Assembly: GCF_021730395.1 (NCBI RefSeq)
Contig: NW_026463109.1
Location: 1-64,000, forward strand
Origin: Mercenaria mercenaria
Lineage: Eukaryota > Mollusca > Bivalvia > Venerida > Veneridae
Direction of reading: 5' to 3'
Length of the DNA: 64,000 nucleotides
The position numbers were made by a program, and so were the translations under genes. Shown here piece by piece: positions 1 through 11,770 of this stretch. The notes below the pieces were generated by a model. That model did no database searches. It had not been told where the DNA came from and worked only from the letters and a program-made list of their open reading frames with translations. Every line of letters starts with the position of its first letter. The first letter of the stretch is position 1.

Positions 1-2
1 GA

Positions 3-171
3 TCTGAGTTACCAACTGTTGGAACGAATGCAGATAACCATACTAAACGAAGCCAAAGACCTGTAGAAGTAAACATTCCAGCCTCGTCAAACGCCCCAAT
101 GGAACAAACAGCGGCTAGAGACGACATGCCCTTTGTGTCAACACATTCCGGTGGACCGGAAATGACCAGGG
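3..171 (+). CDS. IAP-like gene, penultimate exon (partial at window edge)
   Basis: The frame is open from base 3 and encodes a Ser/Thr/Pro/Asn-rich linker ending PFVSTHSGGPEMTR. This matches the linker of the minus-strand IAP gene (PSLSTHMSGPESSRETR, exon 26283-26612) in motif and position. That homology is the main reason to call it an exon although it has no domain of its own. A GT donor (G|GTCAAAG) after base 171 leaves phase 1, which fits the next exon. GTCAAAG is a weak donor, so the exact end is uncertain. The rest of the gene, expected to hold BIR and UBA domains, lies left of the window. Confidence 0.55.
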
Positions 172-679
172 GTCAAAGTATGCAGTATAATTTATTTTCA
201 AGATACTTCATGCGCATCTTTCACTAAATAAAGTATCATTAGATATTAACTGTAAATGTTGAAAACCTCATATAATGTATTTAACTTGGTTAGATATAAA
301 ACTGTGTATGTTTAAATTATCATTTCACAATTAAAACAGTCATTTGTTTCAAACCCTGACATTTAGTGGAAATATATTCATTCTATGGCTAATTTTATAA
401 CCTAACATATAATTCTGCTCAGATACACACCAGTTTAGTTCATGTTAAGGTACATACTGAGTAGTAGTTGTTCATCTAAGTTTGAGCGTAAGATCCCTTT
501 ATTTTTGTAAGCAGATTCAGTGTAATGTAGAGCTTATGAGTGTTGGCCAATCGAATAATACCACCGCGTCCAAAGAGGCCAGCTGAAGGGAAAAGAGCGT
601 TTACTGTTTTACTTGTGGTATTTCTGTTCGTATTTACCCCATAACAACGTTTTTACGATAACCATAATTTTGTTTGTAG

Positions 680-966
680 ATCACGTCGACCCCTTTACTG
701 ACAGCTTGGTACGAAGAATATCTGGAAAGTTCTCTACTAGCGTGGAAAAGATAGAATTATCACAACTGACATGTGATCTAATCCGTGAGAACCAATATTT
801 GCGATACCAAAACTATTGTATAAATTGTAGGGACGTATCTCGAGATGTATTATTCTTAAGCTGCCCGTCTCCGCATCTAGCTCTTTGTCATAACTGTTTT
901 ATGTACTTTGACAGATGCCCCCTCTGTGATACAATAGTTAAAGCTCTGATGGATGTCGAAAGATGA
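680..966 (+). CDS. IAP-like gene, last exon with C-terminal RING finger
   Basis: The acceptor tttgtttgtag precedes base 680. The exon opens with two bases that complete a phase-1 codon, runs 95 more codons and stops with TGA at 966. Its last 50 residues form a RING as found at the C-terminus of IAP E3 ligases, which ubiquitinate caspases, signalling partners or themselves. The visible ligands are CINC, LSC, H, ALC, HNC and the final CPLC. The spacing is unusual: the third Cys and the His are separated by three residues (CPSPH) where IAPs have one (CGH). The usual charged helix ahead of the RING is short. The gene may be diverged or non-functional. The RING call is good, and the IAP assignment rests on the RING position plus the linker match to the 15-31 kb gene. 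Confidence 0.7.
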
Positions 967-3900
967 AACATTATTTCATTATCAGTTATGTAAATGTAAT
1001 ACAGGTTGTGTTCACTAAATAAGTCTCTTCCATATTTGTATTATTAGAAAAAAAAGAGTCAACAAGAAGTCGGATTTTTTGGGGTTTTTTTTTTAGAGTT
1101 CGCTTACAGTTGATATTGGTATTTGGATATCTTAAATTTAAATTGTCCGATAAAGAGAATTCTTTCATAGCAACTCATTAAACAAAATGTCTTCATGGAA
1201 ACAGTCTGTGCAAGACATCCATTTTGTGTTCAGTGCATATAACAATTACAGATGACACGTGTGTCTTTTAAAATGGGCTTGGGCCATAATTAGTGCAATG
1301 GTTAATATTTATATATATCGCACGGTGTCATATTAAGTAAAAATCTACCTCTAAGTTTTTTTAAGGATTTTTTAATTTAAACAATTTATTAGTGACGAGT
1401 CTTGGATATTTTTATTTTACCAGGTTGTCGATATTTTGATAACTAAGTTGTTTGTTTAGAAAATCCACTTTTTGTCTTCAGGTTATAGGTTGCTGGTCAA
1501 GAGTTGTCCAGTTTTAGCAAATTGAGAAATATTATTGTTTACTTTAACAATATCTTCCATACTATTGTTAATATTTTTTGTTTTAAGTATAGAGCAAACA
1601 ATACAATTTTAAGACATGGTACACAATTTAATTTGAACTTATAGATGAAGTATTCAATCAATAAATATACAACTTTTTCTATACAATCATTTGCAGAATA
1701 CGATTTTACAACTTTCTTCAATCTGTTTCATACTTGTAATGTTTGTGAATATGACTTAAATAGGAGCTCTATAGTTACTCTTTGGTCATTAATTATTGTA
1801 GAAACGAGTTTGTTACAGAATTGTGTTGATTTATCTCAAGCTGAAAATCTATCAACTTTCTTTCTCTAGTTCTTTGCAAGTTTGTACGACAAATCCACAC
1901 ATTTTAGGCGAACAATCCATAAAAAGTTAGTACTATGAAAGTAACTAGTGGTACAAACGTGTTGACCTAAGATTTTTGCAATATATTCTTATAAATAACC
2001 AAAACCAAACAAATATTGTGCAGACTGTAGTAAACCGTGGCAACGCTTTTGAAATAATGCAGAAAATTTACAGTCTTCTTGCATTTTTTACTAATATCTA
2101 CATGTAACTTTTATTCTCACCCACTTTATCATTTTCCAGTGTCATATACACATTAATGCCAAATTTGGTGGAAATGAACATGTTAAAAAATTTCACCCAA
2201 TCTGTGGGCGAGTAGCTTTAAATTCGGAAATTTCCCATTGATTGGGACCATTTTTTTTGGCACCATGATACTTTTCGTATTTATAGAAAACATCATAGAA
2301 AGCAAGGCTACCAGTTTTGTCTTCCATTAACCTTTTGAATCTCGATTTAAAAAAAAAACATATTCGTCCAGGCGCTAAATTAAGCAAAATGAAACGTCTA
2401 TCAACTCAAAGTTGATAGTTATGATACATATCAGTTATATAGTGTGAAGGTATTTCAATGTTTGTTTATTCGAATGTGTTGCGGGTTCTACACAAACACT
2501 TTATCAATTTGATAAAAGTTTTAATATCGTGTTATTTATCGTGTCACCTTATGGTTAAGTATGACATTTCACGACAGTTTATTCACGAAAATCTTCAAAA
2601 TATTGTATTTATTTATTGCAGTTTGATAGCATATAATATGCTTCCAAAGGATATTTCTACAATTTTTATTGAACAAAACTAGAGATAATTTGCAACACCT
2701 GTTTTTTTCTTTATTCTGTACACTACACCTGCTTGAGGGAAATGTCAAAATAAAATTAAAGACAAATTTCAAAATTATGTGACATTATTCCCTTAAGTAC
2801 TGCATAAAATGCCATACAATTTTTTGTGCATAGGAGTTACAACTAGATTTAAGCCTAGTCACAAATTTAGTGACCAGTATAAGAAATACTATTGGTCTTG
2901 TATCTGTTTTACAGACTTTAAAGACCTATTCAAAAATTAATTGTTTTCACACGAAATTTAAAAGATTCAGACCTTTGAAAACTATAGCGAATGAAATGCC
3001 ATAAAGCATTTTACTCCGCCAGAATATTGTCTACGTTTTATTTCAGATTAAAATGTCGTACTAACAAAATAATTTTCAATTATCAATGACTTTTATAATT
3101 GTCATTGTCGTTAATGAAAAGTTATTGAGCTATCCATGAGTAATGCATTATCATTTCCTCATGCCATATGTCTATTATTTCAAGACATATCTCTAGTCAT
3201 TGTTAGTATATACTTGGGAGTTTTATTTTATATATATATATATATTTTATACATTTATTTTTCTATATTTTTATGCAAATACTCGTATGACGCGGATGAC
3301 ATACTATATTACACATTATTTCTAGCACTAGTTTGTACAAATGTGCTCAGTTTAGTAAAATACTAGAGGATTACTCAATGATTTACATTGACTCCCGTAT
3401 CAACTTTCTGCATTATACAAATGTTTTCTTCTTTTTAAATGTATAATTGACATTGAAAAAAAATCTACTGTATTCCAACTTTAACTTTTAAATTAGAGAA
3501 ATATTATACTGTACTTACGCCACATTTTTTTTAAAGCAGGTGGTGTTTTAGTGATGGATCTTTTAACATATTTGTCAAAATATATCTCTTTGTTACCAAA
3601 ATTGCCGAAGTATATCACGTCTAAATTGTTTTAATTTATACAGTTAAAATCTCTTGTGGTTGCTTTTCAATTATATAATTTATCTTTAACCTGCATTCTT
3701 TTTGAATGATGTACTTTTTTCGAAGTAGAAATGTATCTCGAATAGTTTTTTTCACACAGTCTTACTAAAACTGGCATACTTTGATGTAAGCAATAAGTGT
3801 GATTTGCAGCAAGGTGGATTTAACATAAGTTATAATTTTACCTTGATGATAAATCTTAGCTATTTCATATTATCTTTATACGAAGGTCATTCAATATTTG

Positions 3901-3972
3901 AACATTTGCCACATATTTTGATACCTACCAATATGATACGAAACTAATATTTCTGGCATCATAATACTAGTA
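967..3972. other. Intergenic, no gene seen
   Basis: AT-rich sequence with many short stops in all frames. The small open frames here have low-complexity translations and no recognisable motif. A short (TA)n run lies near 3230-3245. Confidence 0.6.
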
Positions 3973-4153
3973 TTAACCCGTACCCTGCTAAATTTCTATA
4001 ATGAACGTATCCATCTCTTAGTTTTGGGCTGTTCCTTTAACTTTTAAAGGGGTGCTTACCCAAAATATATTGACTGAATGGCGAACAGTGCAGATCATGA
4101 TCTACACTTGTCGCAAAAGCAGAATAAACCGTGTCCAGCATGATAAGGGTTAA
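3973..4153. repeat. Short TTAA-flanked MITE-like repeat
   Basis: TTAA occurs at both edges (3973-3976 and 4150-4153). The inner ends are weakly inverted, CCCGTACCCTGCT on the left and, read in reverse complement, CCCTTATCATGCTGG on the right. The interior 'cagatcatgatctacac' is palindrome-like. TTAA target duplications are used by piggyBac and Kolobok superfamilies. The assignment is tentative because the ends are diverged. Confidence 0.4.
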
Positions 4154-6625
4154 GTAGTCATATATTAAAATGTCAGATAATACTGAAAGTATGATAACCA
4201 CTTTATCCATCTTACCAAACGTTAGTTTTAAAACTGTGCATTATGAAAACGAAATGTTTATTTCAAGTAAAAGAACGATTGATATAGATTTAGAGGTGAA
4301 AATCTTAAAAAAAGTAGGTTCATTTAAGCAGATTGGTTGGTTGTAAATCGACAATTGTCTCAAGTTCTTGAATGACCATCGTATTAACATGTTAGTTTCT
4401 TGTTTTGTTTGACAGTGTTATATTATGTGCTTGCACGTTAATGTTATTATGATATTATACGTTGTTAAGCAACTAAGAAAATAAACGACGAGAAAGAGCA
4501 ATTTGCATTGTGATTTTTACTCACCTGAACCAAATATCCGAAGTTAAATATTAACACTATATCGTCCATCATCTGGCATCCACATTTTAGAAGTCACAAT
4601 TTTTGGCTCAATCTTAATGAAACTAAGTCAGAATTTATATATAAAGAGTTAGGTCCATGTTTCGGAGAAAAAAAAAGTTCGAACATCACCAAATCATAGA
4701 AAAAAAGAATTGTTTTCCATTAAAATTACACAGCATATAAAGCAAACAACCATTGTCAAATTATGTATTAAATTCCGGAAAGGGACTGCATGAACGGACC
4801 ACACTTCTGGACAGTTCAACGCCTTTAAAACACCCTTTTCAAAAAGCTGCTACGTCTCCGTTTTGATGCATTTGCAACAATGTACCAGTGCTTAAATATT
4901 ACGTAACTAGGCTAAACATCGTTTTTGACAATTGTTTACTTTTATTTCTTTACAAATGTCATTTCTTTTTAAAGGGGGGTAACTCTTTTAGAATATTTTA
5001 AGTATCCAATTCTAAGGGACGGAATGGCAAAAAAGTATCGGACAGATAGGTTGTTTTAAAAGATGTTGTATGTTTTCTAAAAAATCTGTGTTTTTGTGAT
5101 ATACTGCTGAACCTTAATACAGTGTTGGACGAATTCTACACTGAATAGTCTGGAGTAAAAAAACTAGTTTACTAGGTCAAATAATACAAATTTATAACTC
5201 TTTTTAGGTCACGCTGTCTATGAATGTCTTTATGTAAAATCATAGGAAAACTGGAAAACACTCTAAAAGATCTCACTTTTCGCCAAATAATAATAAAACT
5301 TACGCAAAATGTCAGATGTCATATCCTCTAAATTAAGCAGAATATTTGTGCTAATAAAATCGCAGAAGAGTTCGAAACTGAATCATTTTGGTCAAAAATG
5401 GGTTTCTAAGTCAAATCATAGAAATACACGTATGTAGCTTATGATATATTAGGGTAAAATATACGTTCAAAATTTAAAGATACAGATAGGCCTTTCAAAA
5501 GGTGGCTGTTAGAACGCCTCTATAAAGATGAGTTGTGCCCATGGTAACCTTAGCCATTAGCCGTGCCTGTTTATGTATGGTAACAAGAATCAAACATGAG
5601 ACCACCACTGAGCAGCTATTTTGCACGTAAGGTGCTATGTCAAACTAAAATGGTTCTTAACCTGGGTCCTTTTAATATTTCAATCTACGTTTAAGTGCAC
5701 TTCAAGTCAAAAGTTGGGAGTAACGCTCTATGCCAGAAAATAAGTTCCATTCAAGCAAAGCACAGAAGCAATCAAAGCCTTGAAATGTCTGATGGTTGCG
5801 GGTTTTTAGTAGATTTATTTTCTGTTTAAATGCCAGTCTATGAATATACATGAATGAGAAACAAATACAAATTTAATGTGCCTCATATCTAAGATGCCTG
5901 ACCTAGCTTGTGATGTAACCATGGGCTTGAATACTTTATCATTGATAGATCTTATATAATCTAAATGGTCAATGTGAGTGGATAAAGGTTTAAGAACTGC
6001 TTGTTCAATGATAATTCATCCGCATTCTTCATGAATGGGACTATTTTGTGTAGCACATGAACATCGTTTGGATGTGATTCGGAATAAAATAAAGATGCTA
6101 TATGATTGTCAGAAATACACTTGTAACTTTGGTAGCGGGATAAACCCGCAACCAAAAATAAACAAGAACAACTAACAAAACAGGTTTTTGTTATCATGGA
6201 CGATGTCTATGCATGGCCGTTAGAACTGCTATATTTTGATGGTAACCTAATTACACACTACAGTGTCTATTTATAATGACTTAATGTATTTCCAACTAAA
6301 TGAATAGTAGATTGTACGTTTTGGTGAAACTTTATATCTCTAATCAGTAACGATATAAGAATTCTACAAACAAACCAAGTTTGATGTGATTCTGACCTGT
6401 AGTTTATGAGCAGTAAATGTGTAAAACTTTCGTGGCAGTAATCTATGTGAACAAAGTCTTAACGGTTGCAGTCGAAAAGGCATATTGAATTCTTTATTTA
6501 TTTTTTTTCAGTAAATCTGTTTAAGTAATATGCTTTAGTTATAACTGGGTCACATGCTATTTAGTAACTTTTTAGCTGTATCAGATATGTTTTTGTTCAG
6601 TCTACAACATTTTTATAGTAAGATA
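4154..6625. other. Intergenic, no gene seen
   Basis: AT-rich sequence with no ORF carrying a recognisable motif and no clear repeat ends. The 78-codon minus-strand frame at 5961-6197 has no family signature. Confidence 0.55.
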
Positions 6626-6699
6626 CTCTCCACTGGGACTTGAACCCAGACCTTTTCCTACATGATGTAAGAAGCATTCTTATATTAAACTATGGAGAG
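6626..6699 (-). tRNA. tRNA-like cloverleaf, probably a pseudogene
   Basis: Read on the minus strand, 74 nt fold as a tRNA. The 7-bp acceptor stem is perfect (CTCTCCA with TGGAGAG). The 5-bp T stem is perfect, with TTCAAGT as its loop. The anticodon stem has 5 bp and the D stem has 4 bp with two wobble pairs. The anticodon loop reads CATCATG, giving TCA, and it lacks the usual T at position 33. The D arm looks mitochondrial in style. A functional nuclear tRNA is therefore unlikely; a pseudogene, a mitochondrial-derived copy or a SINE head is more plausible. Confidence 0.4.
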
Positions 6700-7197
6700 G
6701 ACAGCTGCATGTTGTAAAACTGGCAAATATATTATTTTTGCATATTGATTTGTAATCAGAATAATTTATAAACATTATAATGACATAGTAAATATGTATA
6801 TTTATGTCTGTTTTCCTTCAACTATTTTATTTCAAGAAATTGAGACTCTTGTCATTAATCCAGAAATACTATAAAAATAGTTCCTACGCATGTTTTCCTG
6901 TATTGTTGATAGTTTATAACACAACACCAATTTTATCAAACTAGAGAACTATCAGTTCCTATAATTACTTTCACTTACAACATAAAGGTAATTTTTTAAT
7001 ACATCTAACAGACGCAATGACCTGTACGCTGATTCCCCTTCATATCTTTATACAATATATAATGCGCATAACTTCATTGAGAACTAGTTCCAGCCACACC
7101 AAAACTTTCAAAAACAATTGGACACGATTGATTTATATTTTTAATAGATAGATATGCATGAACGACTATTCGTCCAAAACTGTTTTAATAACACCTT

Positions 7198-7223
7198 CCC
7201 CCCCCCCCCCCCCCCCCCCCCCC
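7198..7223. repeat. Poly-C tract (26 C)
   Basis: Uninterrupted run of 26 C in otherwise AT-rich sequence. It is a mononucleotide microsatellite and its length may be misassembled. Confidence 0.9.
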
Positions 7224-8098
7224 ATTATTTCATGAAATCGCTTGTGCTTGTATATCAAACAGGTAAATACACTGAACAAAACAACTACCCCGCCATCAGC
7301 TATTTTGACAATATCCGTAACTTAAAAGTAATTCTTAAAGTTAAGCGTAACCTCCGACCAAAGTGTAGTTGAAAACATATCGAAATGCAATAAAATGAGG
7401 CAGTGAAATCGTATGAATTTACTTATTTTATAACTGCAGCACATTTTTGAAAAGTCACAGCAATACACTAAGATATAAAAAAAATACAAACAAAGTGAAA
7501 CATGTTATGAGGGAATAAAACGTCAACAACGTTGATGTGTGTGGTCTAAAAGATTATTCGATATTTGCTCACTGAAATGATGCCCAGAAAAATACAATCG
7601 GGTTTCTTGGATACGGTGCCTGCTTGTTAATTTTGTCTTTTGACAGTTCCTATGATACGCAGGCTCTATAATCTCAGATCCCTTTACTTTATCTGGGGAC
7701 CAAACGCCGCTCTTCATGGAATTACACGCCTCAACACGTGTATCATTGAAGGTTCCATGTTCACCGCCGTTTAAATACATCTGCGGATGTCTCTAAATTG
7801 CTTTTTGTACTTTTAGCATGTGCAAATGTTGAGTTCTGCTCAACCCGGGGCTAGAGGGCGTGGACGGTAGCATGCATTTCCACTACCGTCCATGAACAGT
7901 CTCAATCAAACCGAGCCTGCAACATTTTGTTTTTGTCGTGTTGAGCGACCTGTGAAGTTTCCACTTTTCTCTATTTTATTCCTTTCATTCTTTTCTAATA
8001 AGATGTCAAAAATACATCAATAAAGAAAGTGTAGGTCTTACAGAGTTTGATAGCGGGTCCACCAACCCAAAACTTGTAAATTATCTAAAACTAGACAT
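7224..8098. other. Intergenic, no gene seen
   Basis: No recognised coding motif. The 85-codon minus-strand frame at 7523-7780 has an acceptor-like CCGCAG in front of its ATG but no family signature and no downstream partner exon. Confidence 0.5.
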
Positions 8099-8343
8099 TA
8101 TATGGGCCGTGCCATGGGAAAACCAACAGAGTGGCTTTGCGACCAGCATGGATTCAGACCAGTCTGCGCATCCGCGCAGTCTGGTCAGGATCCTTGTTGT
8201 TCGCTAACAGTTTCTCTAATTGTAATAGGCTTTGAAAGCGAACAGCATGGATCCTGACCAGACTGCGCGGATGCGCAGGCTGGTCTGAATCCATGCTGGT
8301 CGCAAAGCCACTATGTTGGTTTTCTCATGGCGCGGCTCATATA
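8099..8343. mobile_element. Palindromic foldback MITE with TA target duplication
   Basis: Two arms of about 100 bp are inverted copies. The left arm begins TATGGGCCGTGCCATGGG, and the right arm read in reverse complement begins TATGAGCCGCGCCATGAG. The arms continue through matching blocks such as tgcgaccagcatgga and gcgcagtctggtcag to a loop of about 30 bp near 8205-8235. TA flanks each side (8099-8100 and 8342-8343), as Tc1/mariner-type insertion would give. It has no coding capacity and is a non-autonomous element. The arms are still close, so the copy is not very old. Confidence 0.85.
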
Positions 8344-8815
8344 AAGAGGCACTCTCAAATATTCTTACTTATAATCTACTGCTGACTTTATAGAAGATTC
8401 AATTTTATTTTCAGAACAATCTTTACCATTTCTTGACCATTCTTGACGCCTTCAATGTTTAGTCATGTAAATGTGTAGTTTTGATTCTCCTTTCCTGAAT
8501 TTCATACGTTTTAGAATTAGATGCGTTTTTGCTTCGTAATGCAATTCCAAAATTATAACTTTGTACATGCATTCCAATATAGCCTAAACCTTGGTTTGCC
8601 TAACAGTATTGCATACAAAATAGAAGGGATTTATATCTGGGACACCCGAGCGAATCGCCATACATTTCATGTGTAAAGAGAATGATATGGGCAATATTTC
8701 TTTGGCACAGGAAAATGTTATAGACGATGTTTTTTCTTTGTTTCTTTACTTTTTCAAAGGAATTTTTTTTTAAATTTTGCTCGTGTGGCTTACCCTTGGA
8801 GATTTAAAGATTTAA
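8344..8815. other. Intergenic, no gene seen
   Basis: No motif-bearing ORF and no repeat ends recognised. Confidence 0.5.
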
Positions 8816-9030
8816 ATAGGCAGAAAAACATTGTTGGCGCCGGGCCGGGAGTGGGGTGTGTGTGTGTGTGTGTGTGTGGGGGGGGGGGGGTGATGAATGG
8901 GTAGATGAGCGAGGTGGGGGAAGGTACAACTTTGCATGTTGATAAATGGAGAGCCAGGGCGATGGGGTGACCGGGTGTGGGTACATAACTGCACATGTTG
9001 ATAATAAACGTTCATGGAAAAAAATTAACT
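8816..9030. repeat. Dispersed repeat with (TG)n and poly-G core
   Basis: Contains a (TG)n run joined to a G run of about 12 (8857-8890), followed by 'acaactttgcatgttgata' and later 'catgttgataataa'. The same order of blocks recurs at 34030-34335, so this is a dispersed repeat. Pro/Thr/His-rich open frames on the minus strand are shadows of the TG run. Confidence 0.65.
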
Positions 9031-9460
9031 AAGTTTAATGAAATTCTCTACCAAAAGGTTAGTTTGTTATGTACAAATATGTGGATTTCTAAACAATTAA
9101 AGGGCAATAACTCTGAAGTAACTGAAGAGATTATGACCAAGTTGTGTGTGCATTACCAAGTTATGGTGATCTACATTCAGTTTAAGTTTCATAGTTTTAG
9201 GTCAAATATGTCACAAGTTATGAAGCAGAAATTGCCATATTTAACGTATCCTGTATAGCAAACACTAGAAACTTCGAAGGGCAATAAATCTGATGTTACA
9301 TGGGCAATCTGACTGAAACTTGACGGGCCGCATTTTCCAGTAGTGGTGAATATGTATATGAAGTTTTTTTTTTTTTAATTTACCACTCAACGTCCTAGAT
9401 ATTATAGCTCCAGACGGACGACGCCAAAACTATATCCCTCTGCCTTCGGCGTGAGATAAG
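9031..9460. repeat. Dispersed repeat of 'agggcaataactctga' type
   Basis: The block 'aagggcaataactctga' recurs within the segment in modified form (near 9098 and 9278). The 3' part reads 'gctccagacggacgacgcc', resembling the GACGGACG tails of the longer arrays elsewhere in the window. Noncoding. The 87-codon frame here is incidental. Confidence 0.45.
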
Positions 9461-9663
9461 AAATATTCTATAACTTGTTTTATCGTAGAGGTACAGAAAA
9501 GTGCTCTAGTTATTTCACTGTGTTTTATCATGCTGAATTGGGCTATAGGAATATCAATATTTTTGGACAATTAAGGGAACTGTTGAAATGATACTTAAAT
9601 GTTCATTATTATTTCAATAAAAAACATTCATCAGTAAGTACCAATCTACATTTCCCATATAAG

Positions 9664-9975
9664 CCCGCTCGCTGAGCTCGAGAGAGAGAGCACAAATCTG
9701 CGAATCACGGTGTCATGAGTTCGATCCTCTGGTGAGGCTTGTGTTCTCCGAGACGAAATGATACAAGGCATTTAGTCTGACCTGAAATCATTCGCTCTCC
9801 GTCCCCGACTCATGTGGGGAATTTGGCATTTATTGGCATCCAGGAACATTGGTAAGGATTATATAACTGGAAAACTTGAAAAATAAAGAGGCCAGTACTG
9901 GTTCCTCACAGGAAAGACGGCTTCGCGTGTATCGGTGCTATACACCGGGCACGTTATAAGAACCAGACTGTATAT
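9664..9975 (+). mobile_element. tRNA-derived SINE-like element
   Basis: Begins with a tRNA-like head: an A-box-like 'cgctgagctcgagag' and a B-box-like 'gagttcgatcc' about 35 bp apart, as in an internal RNA polymerase III promoter. A longer body containing 'gtccccgactcatgtgg' follows. The ends are not sharply defined and no target duplication was found. Confidence 0.5.
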
Positions 9976-10340
9976 CTGCAGAGTTAGAGGACTGTATCTA
10001 ATGGATCCATCTTTCTCTTACTCTGCCCCTCTGGTCATTTACAAGTAGAGGATGAATTTTGCGCCCGGAGTAGAAAGCGAATTTGAACACGTTTATCATG
10101 AATAGAGCACATTATAAATCTGGTATAATAAATAATGATATGACATGAATCTAGAAATGTACTGACAAAATATCAATATCAGGTCGAAGAAAACGTGTAA
10201 AGTCACGTGCTTGATTCAGCGTGAACGACTGTTTTAGCCGGTGTCAAAAAGATCTTCTCACAATGTTAATTTGCCTTTGTTTATGGCCAATCACTTCGGT
10301 TTTCGATGAATCAATTAAGGTTAGTAAAGTCATCCACGCA

Positions 10341-11770
10341 TGAACTTGCTGCACCACCTGGACTTGCTGCACTTCTTGGGGTTTCTGCGCTTCCTGAATT
10401 TGGTACGATACATAGACTTGCTACGCTTACTTGATTTGCTGCGCTACTTTGGACTTGTTGTTCTACATGGACTTGCTGCGCTACTTGTACTTGCGCTACC
10501 TGGATATGCTGCGCTACCTGGACTTGCTGCACTACTTGGACTTGTTGTGCTACCTGGACTTGCTGCGTTATCTGTACTTGCTGCGCTTATTGGACTTGAT
10601 GTGCTATCTGAACTTGCTGCGCTACCTGGACTTGCTGTACTTCTTGGGGTTTCTGCGCTTCCTGAATTTGCTACGATACATGGACTTGCTACGGTTAATG
10701 GACTTGCTGCGCTATTTTGGACTTGTTGTGCTACATGGACTTGCTGCGCTACTTGTACTTGCGCTACCTGGACTTGCTGCGTTACCTGTACTTGCTGTGC
10801 TATCTGAACTTGCTGCGCTACCTGGACTTAATGCACTACCTGATCTTGTGCTACCTGGTCTTGCTGCGCTACTTGTACTTTGGCTACCTGGACATGCTGC
10901 GCTGCCTGGACTTGCTGCGCTTCTTGGACTTGCTGCGCTACCTGGACTTAATGCACTACCTGATCTTGTGCTACCTGGTCTTGCTGCGCTACTTGTACTT
11001 TGGCTACCTGGACATGCTGCGCTGCCTGGACTTGCTGCGCTTCTTGGACTTGTTGTGCTATCTGAACTTGCTGCGTTACCTGGACTTGTGCTACCTGGAC
11101 TTGCTGCGCTACCTCGACTTGCTGCACTTCTTGAGCATCTGAACTTGCTGCGTTACCTGGACTTGCTGCGCTACCTGGACTTGCTGTACTACTTGTACTT
11201 GCGCTACCTGGACTTGCTGCGCTATTTGTACTTGCTGCACTACTTGTACTTGCGCTACCTGGACATGCTGCACTACCTGAACTTGCTGCACTACATGGAC
11301 TTGTTGTGCTACCTGAACTTGCTGCGCTACTTGTACTTGCTGCGCTATCTGGACTAACTGCGCTTATTGGACTTAGTGTGCTATCTGGACTTGCTACGCT
11401 ACTTGGACTTGTTGTGCTACTTTGACTTGCTGTGCTACTTGGACTTGTCTCGCTATCTGGACTTGCTACGCAACTTGTACTTGCGCTATCTGGACTTGCT
11501 GCGCAATTTGTACTTGCGCTAACTCGACTTGCTGTGCTTCTTGTTCTTGCTGCGCTATATGGACTTACTGCGCTACTTGGACTCGGCTACCTGGACCTGC
11601 TGCGCTACTTTGACTTGCGCTACCTGGACTTTCTGCACTTACTGGTGGTCTTACTTCACTTCTTGGACTTACTGCACTACCTGATCTTGCTTCACTTCTT
11701 GGACTTACTGTACTACCTGATCTTGCTTCACGACTTGGACTTATTGCGCTATCTGGACTTTCTTCGCAAA
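10341..11770. repeat. 18-bp minisatellite, about 80 units
   Basis: The unit is CTACCTGGACTTGCTGCG with 15-bp variants that lack three bases and occasional 19-bp variants. Because most units are multiples of three, long stop-free frames arise on both strands. The + strand reads as Leu/Asp/Arg hexads (LDLLRY), and the - strand as Gln/Val/Ala or Ser/Ala/Pro repeats. The frame changes wherever a 19-bp unit occurs and there is no start context or flanking exon, so I do not call it coding. Larger internal duplications are present, including a 120-bp pair and a pair of about 140 bp at 10361 and 10629. Confidence 0.9.
10811..11050. repeat. Perfect 120-bp higher-order duplication within the minisatellite
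   Basis: Bases 10811-10930 and 10931-11050 are identical as far as I can read, including variant units such as 'ggacttaatgcactacctg'. This indicates a recent tandem duplication of a six- to seven-unit block. Confidence 0.85.

Noticed and set aside
7523-7780. 85-codon minus-strand ORF with a CCGCAG acceptor
   Set aside because: No family motif, no partner exon, and length within chance for this region.
8790-9015. Pro/Thr/His-rich minus-strand ORFs
   Set aside because: Shadows of the (TG)n and poly-G repeat in three frames.
10431-11357. 308-codon Leu-rich open frame
   Set aside because: It is a translation of the 18-bp minisatellite. The frame shifts at 19-bp units and there is no exon context.
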